Below are positions 29,522-38,879 of a stretch of DNA of 64,000 nucleotides, in pieces (within the stretch, counting starts at the first letter, position 1; every line of letters begins with the position of its first letter). Below the pieces are notes generated by a model that worked only from the letters and a program-made list of their open reading frames with translations, was not told the DNA's origin and ran no database searches. The translations under genes and the position numbers were made by a program. Location: contig NZ_JRKS01000008.1 in assembly GCF_000763805.1 (NCBI RefSeq), positions 1 through 64,000 of the forward strand, given 5' to 3'. Source of the stretch: Paracoccus sphaerophysae. GTDB lineage: Bacteria; Pseudomonadota; Alphaproteobacteria; Rhodobacterales; Rhodobacteraceae.

Positions 29522-31053
29522 TGTCCGGCCTCCGTCTGGCTTGGCGGGGCGGGGGCTGCCGCGGGATCGGGGAAGTCGGGCTGCTGCGGGGCGGGAAAGC
29601 GGATGCCGGGCGCGCTGGCGGCGGCGGTCGCCGTTCCGCCGGGGCCGTCGCGCAGCACCCAGGTGTCCTTGGTCCCGCCGCCCTGCGACGAGTTCACCAC
29701 CAGCGAGCCCGGTTTCAGCGCCACCCGAGTCAGCCCGCCGGGCACGATCCGGATCCCGTCCCCGACCAGCGCAAAGGGCCGCAGGTCGACATGCCGCGGC
29801 GCCAGCCCGGCCTTGGTGAGCACCGGACAGGTGGACAGCGCCAGCGTCGGCTGGGCGATGTAGTTTGCCGGCCGGGCCTTGAGCTTTTCGGCGAAGGCCG
29901 CGCGCTCGGCCGAGCTGGCCGCCGGCCCCACCAGCATCCCGTAGCCGCCCGAGCCGTGGACCTCCTTGACCACCAGCTCGTCCAGCCGGTCCAGCACATG
30001 GGCGAGCGTGTCGGGTTCCGAACAGCGCATGGTCGGGATGTTCGACAGGATCGGCGCATCCCCGGTGTAGAAGCGGATGATGTCGGGCATGTAGGAATAG
30101 ACCGCCTTGTCGTCGGCCACGCCGGTTCCCGGCGCGTTGGCGATGGTGATCTTGCCGGCGCGATAGACGTCCATGATCCCCGGCACCCCCAGCACGCTGT
30201 CGGGCCGGAAACTGAGCGGGTCTAGGTAGTCGTCGTCGATGCGCCGATACAGCACGTCGATCCGGCGATAGCCTTCGATGGTACGCATCGCGACATGGCC
30301 GTCCACCACCCGCAGGTCGCGTCCCTCGACGAGCTGCACCCCCATCTGGTCGGCCAGGAAGGCGTGTTCGTAATAGGCCGAGTTGTTGACCCCCGGCGTC
30401 AGGACCGCCACCGTGGGATGGTCCGTCGTCCGCTGCGGCCGGGCCGCGGCCAGCGAGCGGCGCAGATGCTTGGGGTAATCCTCGATCGGCTCGACCCGGT
30501 TCTGGATGAACAGCTCGGGAAACAGCTGCATCATCGTCTCGCGGTTCTCGAGCATGTAGCTGACGCCCGAGGGCGTGCGGCAGTTGTCTTCCAAGACCTG
30601 GAACTCGTTCTCGGCGGTGCGGACGATGTCGGTGCCGACGATATGGGTGTAGATGCCGCCGGGCGGGGTCAGGCCGATCATCTGCGGCAGGAAGGCGTCG
30701 TTGGTGGCGATCAGGTCCAGCGGGACGATGCCGGCCCGGATGATTTCCTGCCGGTGATAGATGTCATGCAGGAACGAGTTGATGGCCCGGACCCGCTGCT
30801 CGATCCCGGCCGCGAGCCGGGCCCATTCCGCCGCCGACAGGATGCGCGGCAGGATGTCGAAGGGGATCAGCCGTTCCGTGGCCTGTTCTTCGCCGTAAAC
30901 GGCGAAGGTGATTCCGGTGCGGCGAAACACCTCCTCGGCGTCGCTGGACTTGGTCACCAGCAGGTCGTCGGGCTGGCCCGACAGCCAGCGGTGGAACTCG
31001 GCATAGGGCGGGCGGGTACCGTCACCGGCCATCATCTCGTCGAAAGCGGTCAT
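29518..31053 (-). CDS. Circularly permuted ATP-grasp protein of the Anbu cluster
   Basis: A 511-residue ATP-grasp-fold protein (DUF404/407/403 type). Typical segments are ITFAVYGEEQATERLIPFD, GVYTH-like GGIYTHIVGTDIVRTAENEF, LTPGVNNSAYYEHAFLADQM, VVKEVHGSGGYGMLVGP and the SSQGGGTKDTWVL motif near the end. It probably makes an ATP-driven amide bond. A GAGGTGA ribosome site precedes ATG 31053; it is the promoter-proximal gene of the cluster. The Pro/Ala-rich C-terminal 45 residues look disordered. Confidence 0.9.
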   Translation of the reverse strand: MTAFDEMMAGDGTRPPYAEFHRWLSGQPDDLLVTKSSDAEEVFRRTGITFAVYGEEQATERLIPFDILPRILSAAEWARLAAGIEQRVRAINSFLHDIYHRQEIIRAGIVPLDLIATNDAFLPQMIGLTPPGGIYTHIVGTDIVRTAENEFQVLEDNCRTPSGVSYMLENRETMMQLFPELFIQNRVEPIEDYPKHLRRSLAAARPQRTTDHPTVAVLTPGVNNSAYYEHAFLADQMGVQLVEGRDLRVVDGHVAMRTIEGYRRIDVLYRRIDDDYLDPLSFRPDSVLGVPGIMDVYRAGKITIANAPGTGVADDKAVYSYMPDIIRFYTGDAPILSNIPTMRCSEPDTLAHVLDRLDELVVKEVHGSGGYGMLVGPAASSAERAAFAEKLKARPANYIAQPTLALSTCPVLTKAGLAPRHVDLRPFALVGDGIRIVPGGLTRVALKPGSLVVNSSQGGGTKDTWVLRDGPGGTATAAASAPGIRFPAPQQPDFPDPAAAPAPPSQTEAGQ

Positions 31054-31315
31054 CTGTCACCTCATCACGAAAAGCCTAGCCCGGCTTTCGGCGGGGTGAA
31101 AAGAGCGATCGGGCACTGCGGGGGTTTCATCGCGTCAGTGCCCAAGATGTGGGCGGTGGGTGTGCGGTCCGTGCGGGGGGCGTCTGGCGCAGGACGGGTC
31201 CGGCAGCAGCACGGCGGCGCTATGGCGGGCGTCTTCCTCGACCAGCGCCCGAGCCTATGGCCTCCCGCCAAACATGTGGGCGCGCGGCAGCGGACCGCCG
31301 CACGCCCCAGCCGGG

Positions 31316-32818
31316 TCACTCGGTGAACCACCAGCGTTCCGAGGCGCGGGCGCCGTCAAGCTCCCAGTCGTTGCCAAGCTCGCCGTGGGCGACCTTGTCG
31401 GTGGTCGCGTCCAGGAAGTCGGCCCAGACCGGCGCCACCATGCCGCCGTCCTCGCTGATGAGCCGCTGGCATTCCCAGTACAGCTCCTTGCGCCTGGCCT
31501 CGTCCTTTTCGCCGCGGGCGGCAACCAGCGCGCTGTTGAAGGCCGCGTTGTCCCAGCTGGTCTCGTTCCAACCGCCGATGGCCTCGCGCGCATAGGCCGT
31601 GGTCAGCATCACGTCCTCGTTCACGCGGCCGGACCATTTCGTCGCGAACATCGGCCGCTTGCCCCAGATCGAGGACCAGTAGCCGTCATCGGGCTCGCGC
31701 TTGACCTCGATGGTGATGCCGGCCTTCGCGGCCTGGTCGGCGTAAAGCTGGGCCATGTTGGTGGCGCCCGTGAACGGCGTGTCGGCCACGTGCAGCGGCA
31801 CCGTCAGGCCCGCAACCCCGGCCTTTTCCAGCAGCGCCTTGGCCTTTTCGGGGTCGTAGCTGTGCTGTTCCAGGTTCGGGTTGTGGTATTCGTAGGCCTC
31901 GGAAATCGGCTGGTCGTTGGCGATCGAGCCACGGCCGGACAGGATCTTGTCCAGCATCTCCTGCCGGTCGATGGCCAGCTTCATCGCCATCCGCACGTTC
32001 GGGTCGATGAACAGCGGGTCCTTGCAGTTCATCGAGAACGCATAATGCTGCTTGCCCTTGGTCTGGATCAGCTTCAGCCCCGGCGCCGAGGCGAGCAGGT
32101 CGACGGTGGTGGTGTCGACGAAGGCCACCGCGTCGATCTCGCCGGTCTGCAGCGCGGCGGTGCGGGCGTTCACGTCGGCGATGCAGCGCGTCTCGACCTC
32201 GTCGAACCAGGCGCGGCCTTCCTTCCAGTAGTTCGCAAAGCGCTTGACCTCGCTGCCGACACCCGGCTCATAGCTTTCCAGCGTATAGCCGCCGGTGCCG
32301 ATGCCCTTGTCGAACTCGGCGTCGCCCGCGGGCACGATCAGCAGGTTCACGAGGCTCATCAGCGACGGGAAGCCCGCATTCGGCGCGGCCAGCGTGACCG
32401 TGACCTCGCCCGGCGCGGTCGCCTTGACCCCGGTGATCTCGGTCAGCAGCGCCTTGGCCTCGGAGATGGTCTTTTCGCCGCCATGCAGGTTGATCGAATA
32501 GACCAAGTCCTCGGCATCCAGCGTCTTGCCGTTGTGGAATTCGACACCGGGGCGGATCTTGAAGGTCCAGGCAGTGAGGTCGGGGTTCGAGCCCCATTCG
32601 GTCGCCAGTTCCGGGACCAGCTTGCCGCCCGGCCCGACCTCGATCAGGCAGTTCCGCAACTGGTATTGCAGCTGCCATCATGAACCGCGTCTCGTTGACC
32701 TGCGGGTCCAACGTGTCTGCGGTGTCGAAATCCGCGACGGCCAGCCGGAAGGTGCCGCCACGGCGGAAAACGCGCCCGCGCCGACAAGCAGCGAACGGCG
32801 TGTGGTCAGCAATGTCAT
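31316..32818 (-). pseudogene. Peptide-type ABC transporter substrate-binding protein, frameshifted near the start
   Basis: A family 5 (DppA/OppA-like) extracytoplasmic binding protein. The last 447 residues are intact (from RNCLIEVGPGGKLVPELATE to ERWWFTE). The start is in other frames: MTLLTTRRSLLVGAGAFSAV, a probable Tat or Sec signal with Arg-Arg, at 32818; then VADFDTADTLDPQVNETRFM. Shifts near 32755 and 32680 separate the three parts. It probably served the permease and ATPase genes at 34-37.5 kb; both promoters share a 17-base site. Confidence 0.8.
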
Positions 32819-32880
32819 GGGTGCTCTCCCTGCTGTGGTCGCAGGATGCGTCCTGCGGCGACGTTGACCCGATCGGTCCT

Positions 32881-32897
32881 TATGTCTAGTCTTATAC
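32881..32897 (+). promoter_or_regulatory. Probable GntR/HutC operator upstream of the binding-protein gene
   Basis: TATGTCTAGTCTTATAC matches 14 of 17 bases with the site upstream of the permease gene at 37575-37591 (read on its minus strand). It overlaps a small inverted repeat CTAGT...ACTAG. It is about 63 bases upstream of the binding-protein start and 100 before the LysR gene. CTAG is rare in such GC-rich DNA, which strengthens the match. Confidence 0.65.
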
Positions 32898-32997
32898 TAG
32901 GGCGAGGGCGGGGAGTGCGACAAATCAGATTGGTTGACCGATGCGACAGCTTCCCTAAACCAAGACTCACGATCCGTTGGCCCAAAGGCGAGCCCCG

Positions 32998-33808
32998 ATG
33001 ACCAGCACCCTGCCGCCCCTGCGCGCCCTGCAGACATTCGAGGCGTTCGGCCGGCTGGGCTCGGTCACAGCCGCCGCGCGGGCGCTTGGCGTCACCCCCG
33101 GCGCGGTCAGCCAGCAGCTGCGGCTGCTGGAAGATCACGCGGGGCTGTTGCTGATCGTCAAGGAAGGCCGGCGCGCCACGCTGACCCCGACGGGGCGGAA
33201 ATACCACGAGCTGATCGTGCAGGGCTTCGGCCGGCTGATGCAGGCGCAGGAATACCTGTCCACCCAGCGCCAGGTCGAGGAGCTGACCATCTCGGGGATG
33301 CCGACGCTGATGCAGCGCTGGCTGAACCCGCTGCTGCCCGACTTCCAGCGCCGCAGCGACGGGGTCGCCGTGCGGGTCGTGGCCACCCACCAGGAATCCG
33401 ATCCGCAGCTGATGGAGCAGAACTTCCGCCTGACCTATGGCGACGCCGCGCGCCCCTATCCCTATTCGCGGGTGCTGTTCACCGATCACTGCTTTCCGGC
33501 CTGCTCGCCCGATTTCCTCAAGCGCTTCCCCGAGGCCGTGACGCCCGAGGGGCTGGCCGCCGTGCCGCTGGTCGGCATCGACTGGGGCGCGGCTATACCA
33601 GCGAGCCGCAATGGCGCGAATGGTTCGAATCCCAAGGCGTGCGCCCGGCGCCGCCGGTCCGGCTGGTCGCGGTCTATTCGCTGTCGGCGCTGGCGCTGGA
33701 TGCGGCGGTGGACGGGCAGGGGGCGGTGCTGGCTCAGGCCGCCTTTGCCGACGACCATATCCGCAGCGGGCGGCTGGTGCGGCTGTCGCCGCACAGCCTG
33801 ACCATGCC
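32998..33808 (+). pseudogene. LysR-family regulator (GcvA-like), frameshifted and missing its C-terminus
   Basis: The N-terminal helix-turn-helix (LGSVTAAARALGVTPGAVSQ) and most of the effector domain are in one frame to LAAVPLVGIDWG near 33590. One base of frame change then gives GYTSEPQWREWFESQGVRPA through DDHIRSGRLVRLSPHSLTMP. After that the plus strand becomes the complement of an AstE-like gene, and the last 25 or so residues of a normal LysR protein are lost. The gene ends in a deletion junction near 33808. Confidence 0.75.
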
Positions 33809-34258
33809 CGCCCCGCCCGAGTGCATGTCCAGCACCAGGTCCGCCCCCGGCAGCAGATGCGCGGTGACGAAGCCCGCCAACCCGCGGATCGGGCCGGCAT
33901 CGGCGCCGCCCGGAAAGGCGCGGTTCATGTTGCCGCCGTCCAGCGGCGAGACCCGGCTTTCCGCCAGCACCGCGGCCATGTTCAGCGCCGCATCACGATC
34001 AGCGTGCCGGGCAGGTCGGCGGGCTCGAGCCGGGCGAACAGGCGGCGGGCGATCAACTGCCCCTCGTATTCGTCGCCGTGGTTGCCGCCGGTGACCAGCG
34101 CCACCGGGCCCTCGCCTCCGCGGATCACGCCGATCGGGCTGCGGATCGCGGAAAAGGCGTGGCGGTCGTCGGATGGCCCAGATCGACCCAGCCGGCGCGC
34201 TTGCCGGGACTGCCGAGGTCCAGCGCGCAGGAAACGGGGCCAAAGGACAGCCGCTCAT
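33809..34258 (-). pseudogene. AstE/aspartoacylase-family zinc hydrolase, truncated and frameshifted
   Basis: From an ATG at 34258 that overlaps the ATPase stop as ATGA, the pieces LSFGPVSCALDLGSPGKRAG, GPVALVTGGNHGDEYEGQ (the zinc-binding H..DE motif) and LNMAAVLAESRVSPLDGGNM lead to VLDMHSGGAGMV with the third zinc His, in three frames. The C-terminal half is missing at the junction with LysR. Relatives remove acyl groups from amino acids or peptides, which would suit a peptide importer operon. Confidence 0.65.
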
Positions 34259-35722
34259 GCCCCGCCCAGCGATGCCTGCGCCGCGGCCTCCGCGTCGGCG
34301 ATCCGCCCGGCGGCGCGCTCGGCCAGCAGGCCGGTCAGCCAGTCGGGGTCCATCTCGGGGACCGAGGACAGCAGCAGCTCGGTATAGGGATGGTGCGGCG
34401 GGGTGAACATCGCCTCCTTGGGGCCGCTTTCCACCACCCGGCCCTGCTGCATCACCACCACCTCGTCGGCGATGGACTTCACCGTCGCGAGGTCGTGGGT
34501 GATGAAGAGATAGCTCAGGTCGCGTTCGCGCTGCAGCCGGTCGAGGAGGCGCAGGATGCCCTTGGCGACCAGCTGGTCGAGCGCCGAGGTGACCTCGTCG
34601 CAGATGATGAAGTCCGGCTCGGCGGCCAGCGCGCGGGCGATGCAGACCCGCTGCTTTTGCCCGCCCGACAGCTCGCCCGGCAGGCGGTCGATGAAGCGGT
34701 CGGGCTCCAGCTCGATCTCGGCCAGCAGTTCGCGGATGCGGTCCTGGCGGGCGCGGCCGCGTAGCCCCAGGAAGAAATCCAGCGGCCGGCCGATGATGTC
34801 GCGGATACGCTGGCGCGGGTTCATCGCGGTGTCGGCCATCTGGTGGATCATCTGCATCCGCCGCTGCAGGTCGCGCGGCCGGGCGCGGCTGGCGGGAGGC
34901 AAGGGCCGGCCGTCGAAGACCACCTGTCCGCGGGTCGGGGCCAGCAGCCCCATCACCACCCGCGCCGTCGTGGACTTGCCCGACCCGCTTTCACCCACCA
35001 CCGCGACGGTGCGCCCGCGCGGCACCGCGATCGACACGTCATGCAGCACCGGCACGGCGCCATAGCTGGCCGAGACGTTCTCGATCCGCAGGATCGGCGC
35101 CGGGGCGGTCTCGCCCGTCCGCGGCGCTGGGCGGAAGTCGCGCACCGCCCATAGCGAGCGCGTATAGGCCTCGCGCGGGGCGGACAGCATCTGGCGGCTG
35201 GGCGCCTCCTCGACCTCGGAGCCCTTCAGCAGCACCTTGATGCGGTCGGCCATCTGGGCGACCACGGCCAGGTCGTGGGTGATGTAGATCGCCGCCGTGT
35301 GGTGTTCGCGGACCACGTCGCGGATCGCGGCCAGCACCTCGATCTGGGTGGTCACGTCCAGCGCCGTGGTCGGCTCGTCGAAGATGATGAGGTCGGGCTT
35401 GCAGGCCATCGCCATCGCCGTCATCGCCCGCTGCAACTGCCCGCCCGATCCGGCGGCCGCGCAGGTCGCGCAGGCGGCTGGCGGGCGTGCCCACCAGTTC
35501 CTGCCCGTCAAAGCGGATCGACCCGCCGGTGATCCGGCAGCCCGGCTTGACATAGCCCATCGCGGCCAGCCCGAGCGTCGATTTCCCGGCCCCCGATTCA
35601 CCGAACAGCCCGACGATCTCGCCGCGGTCCAGCGTCAGGTCGACGCCCTTGACGATCTCGTGCCAGGTGTCGCCGGAGCGGCCCCCGATATGCAGGTCGG
35701 TGATGTCCAGCAGATGCGTCAT
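34255..35722 (-). pseudogene. Fused two-domain peptide ABC transporter ATPase with internal deletion
   Basis: A DppD-DppF-type double ATPase. Domain 1 starts MTHLLDITDLHIGGRSGDTW with Walker A GESGAGKST, then breaks at about 35450 directly after LRDLRGRR and resumes in another frame inside the signature (SGGQLQRAMTAMAMA). Some 60 residues including the Q-loop are missing. Domain 2 is complete: Walker A GESGSGKSTTA, signature LSGGQKQRV, Walker B DFIICDEVTSALD. The deletion plus frame change should inactivate domain 1. Confidence 0.8.
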
Positions 35723-35725
35723 GGC

Positions 35726-36583
35726 TCAGTCCTTCAGCCCGCTGGACAGGCGCAGCACCCAGTCCACGACCATGTTGACCGCCACCGTCAGCATGGCGAT
35801 GGCCCCGGCGGGCAGCAGCGGCGCGAGGCCGAAGCTCGCCGCCTTCCAGCTTGAGAAATTGGCGAACGCGATCTGCTTGGCGCTTTCGCGCACCATCGAG
35901 CCCCAGTCCGCGGTCGGTGGCTGCAGCCCCAGCCCCAGGAAGGACAGGGCCGAGATGAACAGGAAGAAGAAGCAGAAGCGCAGCCCGAATTCGGCGATCA
36001 GCGGGGCGGTGACGTTCGGCAACACCTCGCGGCCGATGAGCCAGCCCAGCCCCTCGCCGCGCATCCGCGCGACCTCGATATAGTCCATCGTCAGCACGCC
36101 CTGCGCGACAGCGCGGGACAGCCGGAACACCCGGGTGCTGTCCAGCACCGCGATCACCAGCACCAGCGCGGTGACCAAGGTGCCGGTGATGGTCAGGAGC
36201 AGCAGCGCGAAGATCAGCGAGGGCGCCGCCATCAGCACGTCGACGACGCGCGAGGCGACCATGTCGAACCAGCCCCCCAGCGTCGCGGCGAGCAACCCGC
36301 CCACGGTCCCGATCACGAATGCCAGCACGGTCGTCAGCAGGGCGATCCCGACGGTATTCCGGGCGCCATAGATCAGCCGCGACAGCACGTCGCGCCCCAG
36401 CGCGTCGGTGCCCAGCCAGTGCGGACCGGCCCAGGGCAGGTACTTGGGGCCGACGACCTCGGCCTCGGGGTAGGGCGCGATCCAAGGCGCGAGGATCGCG
36501 GTCAGCGCATACAGCACGATCAGCGCCATCCCGACCCGCGCCGACAGCGGCGCCGTGCGCAGAAGTGTCAGCCAGCGTCCCAC
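35726..36583 (-). CDS. Peptide-type ABC transporter permease (DppC-like)
   Basis: A 285-residue inner-membrane permease. N-terminal helix around VGMALIVLYALTAILAPWIA, the DppC motif HWLGTDALGRDVLSRLIYGA, and the EAA loop VARMRGEGLGWLIGREVLPN that docks the ATPase. I chose the GTG at 36583, preceded by GAGGTGA, five bases after the end of the upstream permease; an ATG further upstream adds foreign sequence. It is the only undamaged gene of this transporter, and its partners look broken. Confidence 0.82.
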   Translation of the reverse strand: MGRWLTLLRTAPLSARVGMALIVLYALTAILAPWIAPYPEAEVVGPKYLPWAGPHWLGTDALGRDVLSRLIYGARNTVGIALLTTVLAFVIGTVGGLLAATLGGWFDMVASRVVDVLMAAPSLIFALLLLTITGTLVTALVLVIAVLDSTRVFRLSRAVAQGVLTMDYIEVARMRGEGLGWLIGREVLPNVTAPLIAEFGLRFCFFFLFISALSFLGLGLQPPTADWGSMVRESAKQIAFANFSSWKAASFGLAPLLPAGAIAMLTVAVNMVVDWVLRLSSGLKD

Positions 36584-36587
36584 GCCG

Positions 36588-37556
36588 TCACCTCGGATGC
36601 AGCAGGCGCGAATTGGACAGGATGCCCAGGATGTCCGCTGCCAGGTTGAGCAGGATATAGGTCGCGGCAAAGATCAGGCAGGCGGCCTGCACGAAGGTGA
36701 TGTCGCGCTTGGCGACGCTGTCGACCAGCAGCTGGCCGAGGCCGGGATAGACGAACACCACCTCGACCAGCACCACGCCGACGATCAGATAGGCGAGGTT
36801 CAGGGCGACCACCGTGACGATGGGGGCGACCGCGTTCGGCAGCGCGTGGACCGCGATCACCCGTCAGCGGCGCAGGCCCTTGAGATGCGGCATCTCGATA
36901 TAGGGCAGCGACAGCAGGTTCACGACCGCCGCGCGGGTCATCCGCATCATGTGGGCGGTCACGATCAGCACCATCGTCATCGCCGGCAGGAAGGTGACAT
37001 ACAGCCGGTCGGCCAGCCCCATGCCGGGGCGGATCGTTGCCAGGCTGGGGAACCAGTGCAGGTGCTGGGCGAAGATCAGGATCAGGATGTAGGCGACGAA
37101 GAATTCCGGAAACGAGATCACCGCCAGCGTCGACCACAAGATGAAGCGGTCCAGCACCGACCCGCGATACAGCGCCGCGACCAGCCCCAGCACCACCGCC
37201 AGCGGCACCGCGATGGCGGCGGCATAGGCGGCGAGGAAGAAGGTGTTGAAGGCCCGGTCCGAGATCAGCTGGGTGATCGGCCGCTGGTTGGCCAGCGACA
37301 GGCCGAAATCTCCGGTCAGGGCCCCGCCCAGCCAGTGGACATAGCGCACCGGCGCGAGATCGTTCAGGTTGAAGCGGTCGCGAAACGCGGCCAGCGTCTC
37401 GGGCGTCGCGGACTGGCCGAGGATCTCGGTGGCGATGTCCCCGGGCAGCAGCTCGACCGCCCAGAACATGAGTGCCGAGACCAGCAGCAGGGTCAGCAGG
37501 CCGATGGCCAGCCTACGCAGCACGAGGCGCAGAAGCAGAGAGCGGCGAGATGTCAT
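36588..37556 (-). pseudogene. Peptide-type ABC transporter permease (DppB-like), in-frame TGA
   Basis: Two parts of one permease lie in the same frame, separated by a TGA at 36864-36866. The first 230 residues run from MTSRRSLLLRLVLRRLAIGL to MPHLKGLRR; then TGA CGG GTG and the second part IAVHALPNAVAPIVTVVAL to LLHPR. The stop falls in the EAA loop, where Arg or a similar residue is usual. A GTG three bases after the stop could restart translation, which would make a split permease, but a nonsense change is simpler. Confidence 0.75.
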
Positions 37557-37574
37557 ATGATTGCACAAGCCCCG

Positions 37575-37591
37575 GTTTATGACTAGATATA
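37575..37591 (-). promoter_or_regulatory. Probable GntR/HutC operator upstream of the permease operon
   Basis: Read on the minus strand the site is TATATCTAGTCATAAAC, matching 14 of 17 bases with the one at 32881-32897. It lies 19 bases before the permease start and about 120 before the divergent gntR gene, the usual place for an operator bound by the adjacent regulator. Confidence 0.65.
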
Positions 37592-37712
37592 ACCGTGAAG
37601 CCGGGCGGTCCGTCCAGCGGCGTCTGCTTAGGGCGTCTGTCCGATTCTTTAGCGCCGCTGCGGATGGTTTGGGTTAAGCCAGATCGGCGGCTGGGGGAAG
37701 GGGAGGGCGAAG

Positions 37713-38408
37713 ATGGCGGGACACGTCACCTATCGCGAGGTCAAGGCGACGATCCTCGATCGCATCAAGGGGGGCGCGTGGCCTCCCGGGGCGCTGCTGC
37801 CCAGCGAGGTGGAACTCGCCGCCGAGTTCGGCACCGCCCGCGCCACCGTCAGCCGCGCGATGCGGGACCTGGTCGAGGATGGCCTGGTCGAACGCAAGCG
37901 CAAGGCCGGCACCCGCGTGCGCAAGATGCCGCTGCGCCAGGCACGGCTGGACATCCCGCTGGTCCGGGTCGAGGTCGAGGATCAGGGCGCCGTCTATCGC
38001 TATGCGCTGGTCGCCTCGCATGTCGGGGCGGCGCCCGACTGGCTGCGCGCCCGCATGGGGCTGCCGGGGGGCGGCGAGGTCCGGCACATCCTGTGCATGC
38101 ATTTCGCCGACGGCCAGCCCTATCAGTTCGAGGACCGCTGGATCAGCCTCGATTCGGCGCCCGACGCCCGCGCCGCCGATTTCACCGCCGAGGGGCCGAA
38201 CGAGTGGCTGGTCCGGCAGGTGCCCTACAGCAATGTCGAGATCAGCTTTTCCGCCACCGCCGCCGACGCCGAGCAGGCCCAGCACCTGGGCTGCGCCTTG
38301 GGCGACGCGCTGTTCCGGGTCGAGCGCCAGACCTCGTGGGACGGGCGCGAGCTGACCTTCGTGCGGCTGACCTATCACCGCGGCTATCGGATGACGGCGC
38401 GCTATTAG
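37713..38408 (+). CDS. GntR-family regulator, HutC subfamily
   Basis: A 231-residue regulator. The winged helix is at the N-terminus (LLPSEVELAAEFGTARATVS), followed by a UTRA ligand domain from about residue 80 ending RLTYHRGYRMTARY. ATG 37713 follows a GGGGAGGG run. It is divergent from the peptide ABC operon and probably represses it and the distant binding-protein gene through the shared 17-base site. Its 3' end is repeated, diverged, just downstream. Confidence 0.9.
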   Translation: MAGHVTYREVKATILDRIKGGAWPPGALLPSEVELAAEFGTARATVSRAMRDLVEDGLVERKRKAGTRVRKMPLRQARLDIPLVRVEVEDQGAVYRYALVASHVGAAPDWLRARMGLPGGGEVRHILCMHFADGQPYQFEDRWISLDSAPDARAADFTAEGPNEWLVRQVPYSNVEISFSATAADAEQAQHLGCALGDALFRVERQTSWDGRELTFVRLTYHRGYRMTARY

Positions 38409-38470
38409 GCTGCCTGACCTTCTTCCGGCTGACCTATCACCGTGGCTATCGAATGACGACACGCTATCAG
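38352..38470 (+). repeat. Diverged 57-base direct repeat: remnant of a second HutC-type gene
   Basis: Bases 38352-38408 (the last 19 codons of gntR) match 38414-38470 at 50 of 57 positions. The second copy reads LTFFRLTYHRGYRMTTRYQ, again the end of a UTRA domain, and several differences are silent (for example CGC to CGT). That pattern suggests the tail of a separate paralogous regulator gene whose body was deleted, rather than a fresh slip duplication. Confidence 0.75.
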
Positions 38471-38595
38471 GCCGCCGCGCCGGCTGCCTGCCGGAGGGGG
38501 CGGCGAAGGGTGTCCCTGAACCCACGTTGCCGCAAGGCCGCATCGCGCAAGCGGGCCGGCCAGTGCCGGTGGCAGCGTCCGGCCGCCGACCCGCG

Positions 38596-38620
38596 GCATC
38601 ATCCTTGGGTGATGCTTTTT
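38596..38620 (+). terminator. Intrinsic terminator after gntR
   Basis: The stem GCATCAT with GTGATGC (one T-G wobble), a six-base loop and an immediate run of five T. It lies 190 bases after the gntR stop and behind the paralog remnant, so it may originally have ended the lost second gene. Confidence 0.7.
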
Positions 38621-38761
38621 CCAGATATCCGCCGGGCCCGGGTCGATGCGCCTCGGTCGGGTGCCGGTCTGGCGAGGCGCGGGCGGACCGGCCGGGGAAC
38701 TACTGAACCGGCCTGCGGTGACGGCGGCGGTGTCCGATCGGGGGGGGCGCGCCCTTGGCCG

Positions 38762-38828
38762 ACGCGATCGTGGGTGGGGCGCGATCGCTGGCAGGGCGCG
38801 ATCGGAGGCAGGGCGCGGTCGCCGGCAA
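38762..38828. repeat. 17-base imperfect tandem repeats
   Basis: About three and a half copies of a 17-base unit of the form GGGCGCGATCGNNGGCA follow one another in a non-coding stretch upstream of the cytochrome gene's 3' end. The rest of the 38.41-38.88 kb gap, apart from the paralog remnant and terminator, shows no gene. Confidence 0.75.
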
Positions 38829-38879
38829 GCGTTCGGAGAGCAGGTGCGGGAGCCCAGCAGCCCGGCCCACCAGGCGTCT

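Noticed and set aside
31054-31315. Short frames between the ATP-grasp and binding-protein genes
   Set aside because: No ribosome site, start and family likeness come together; probably promoter and tail sequence.
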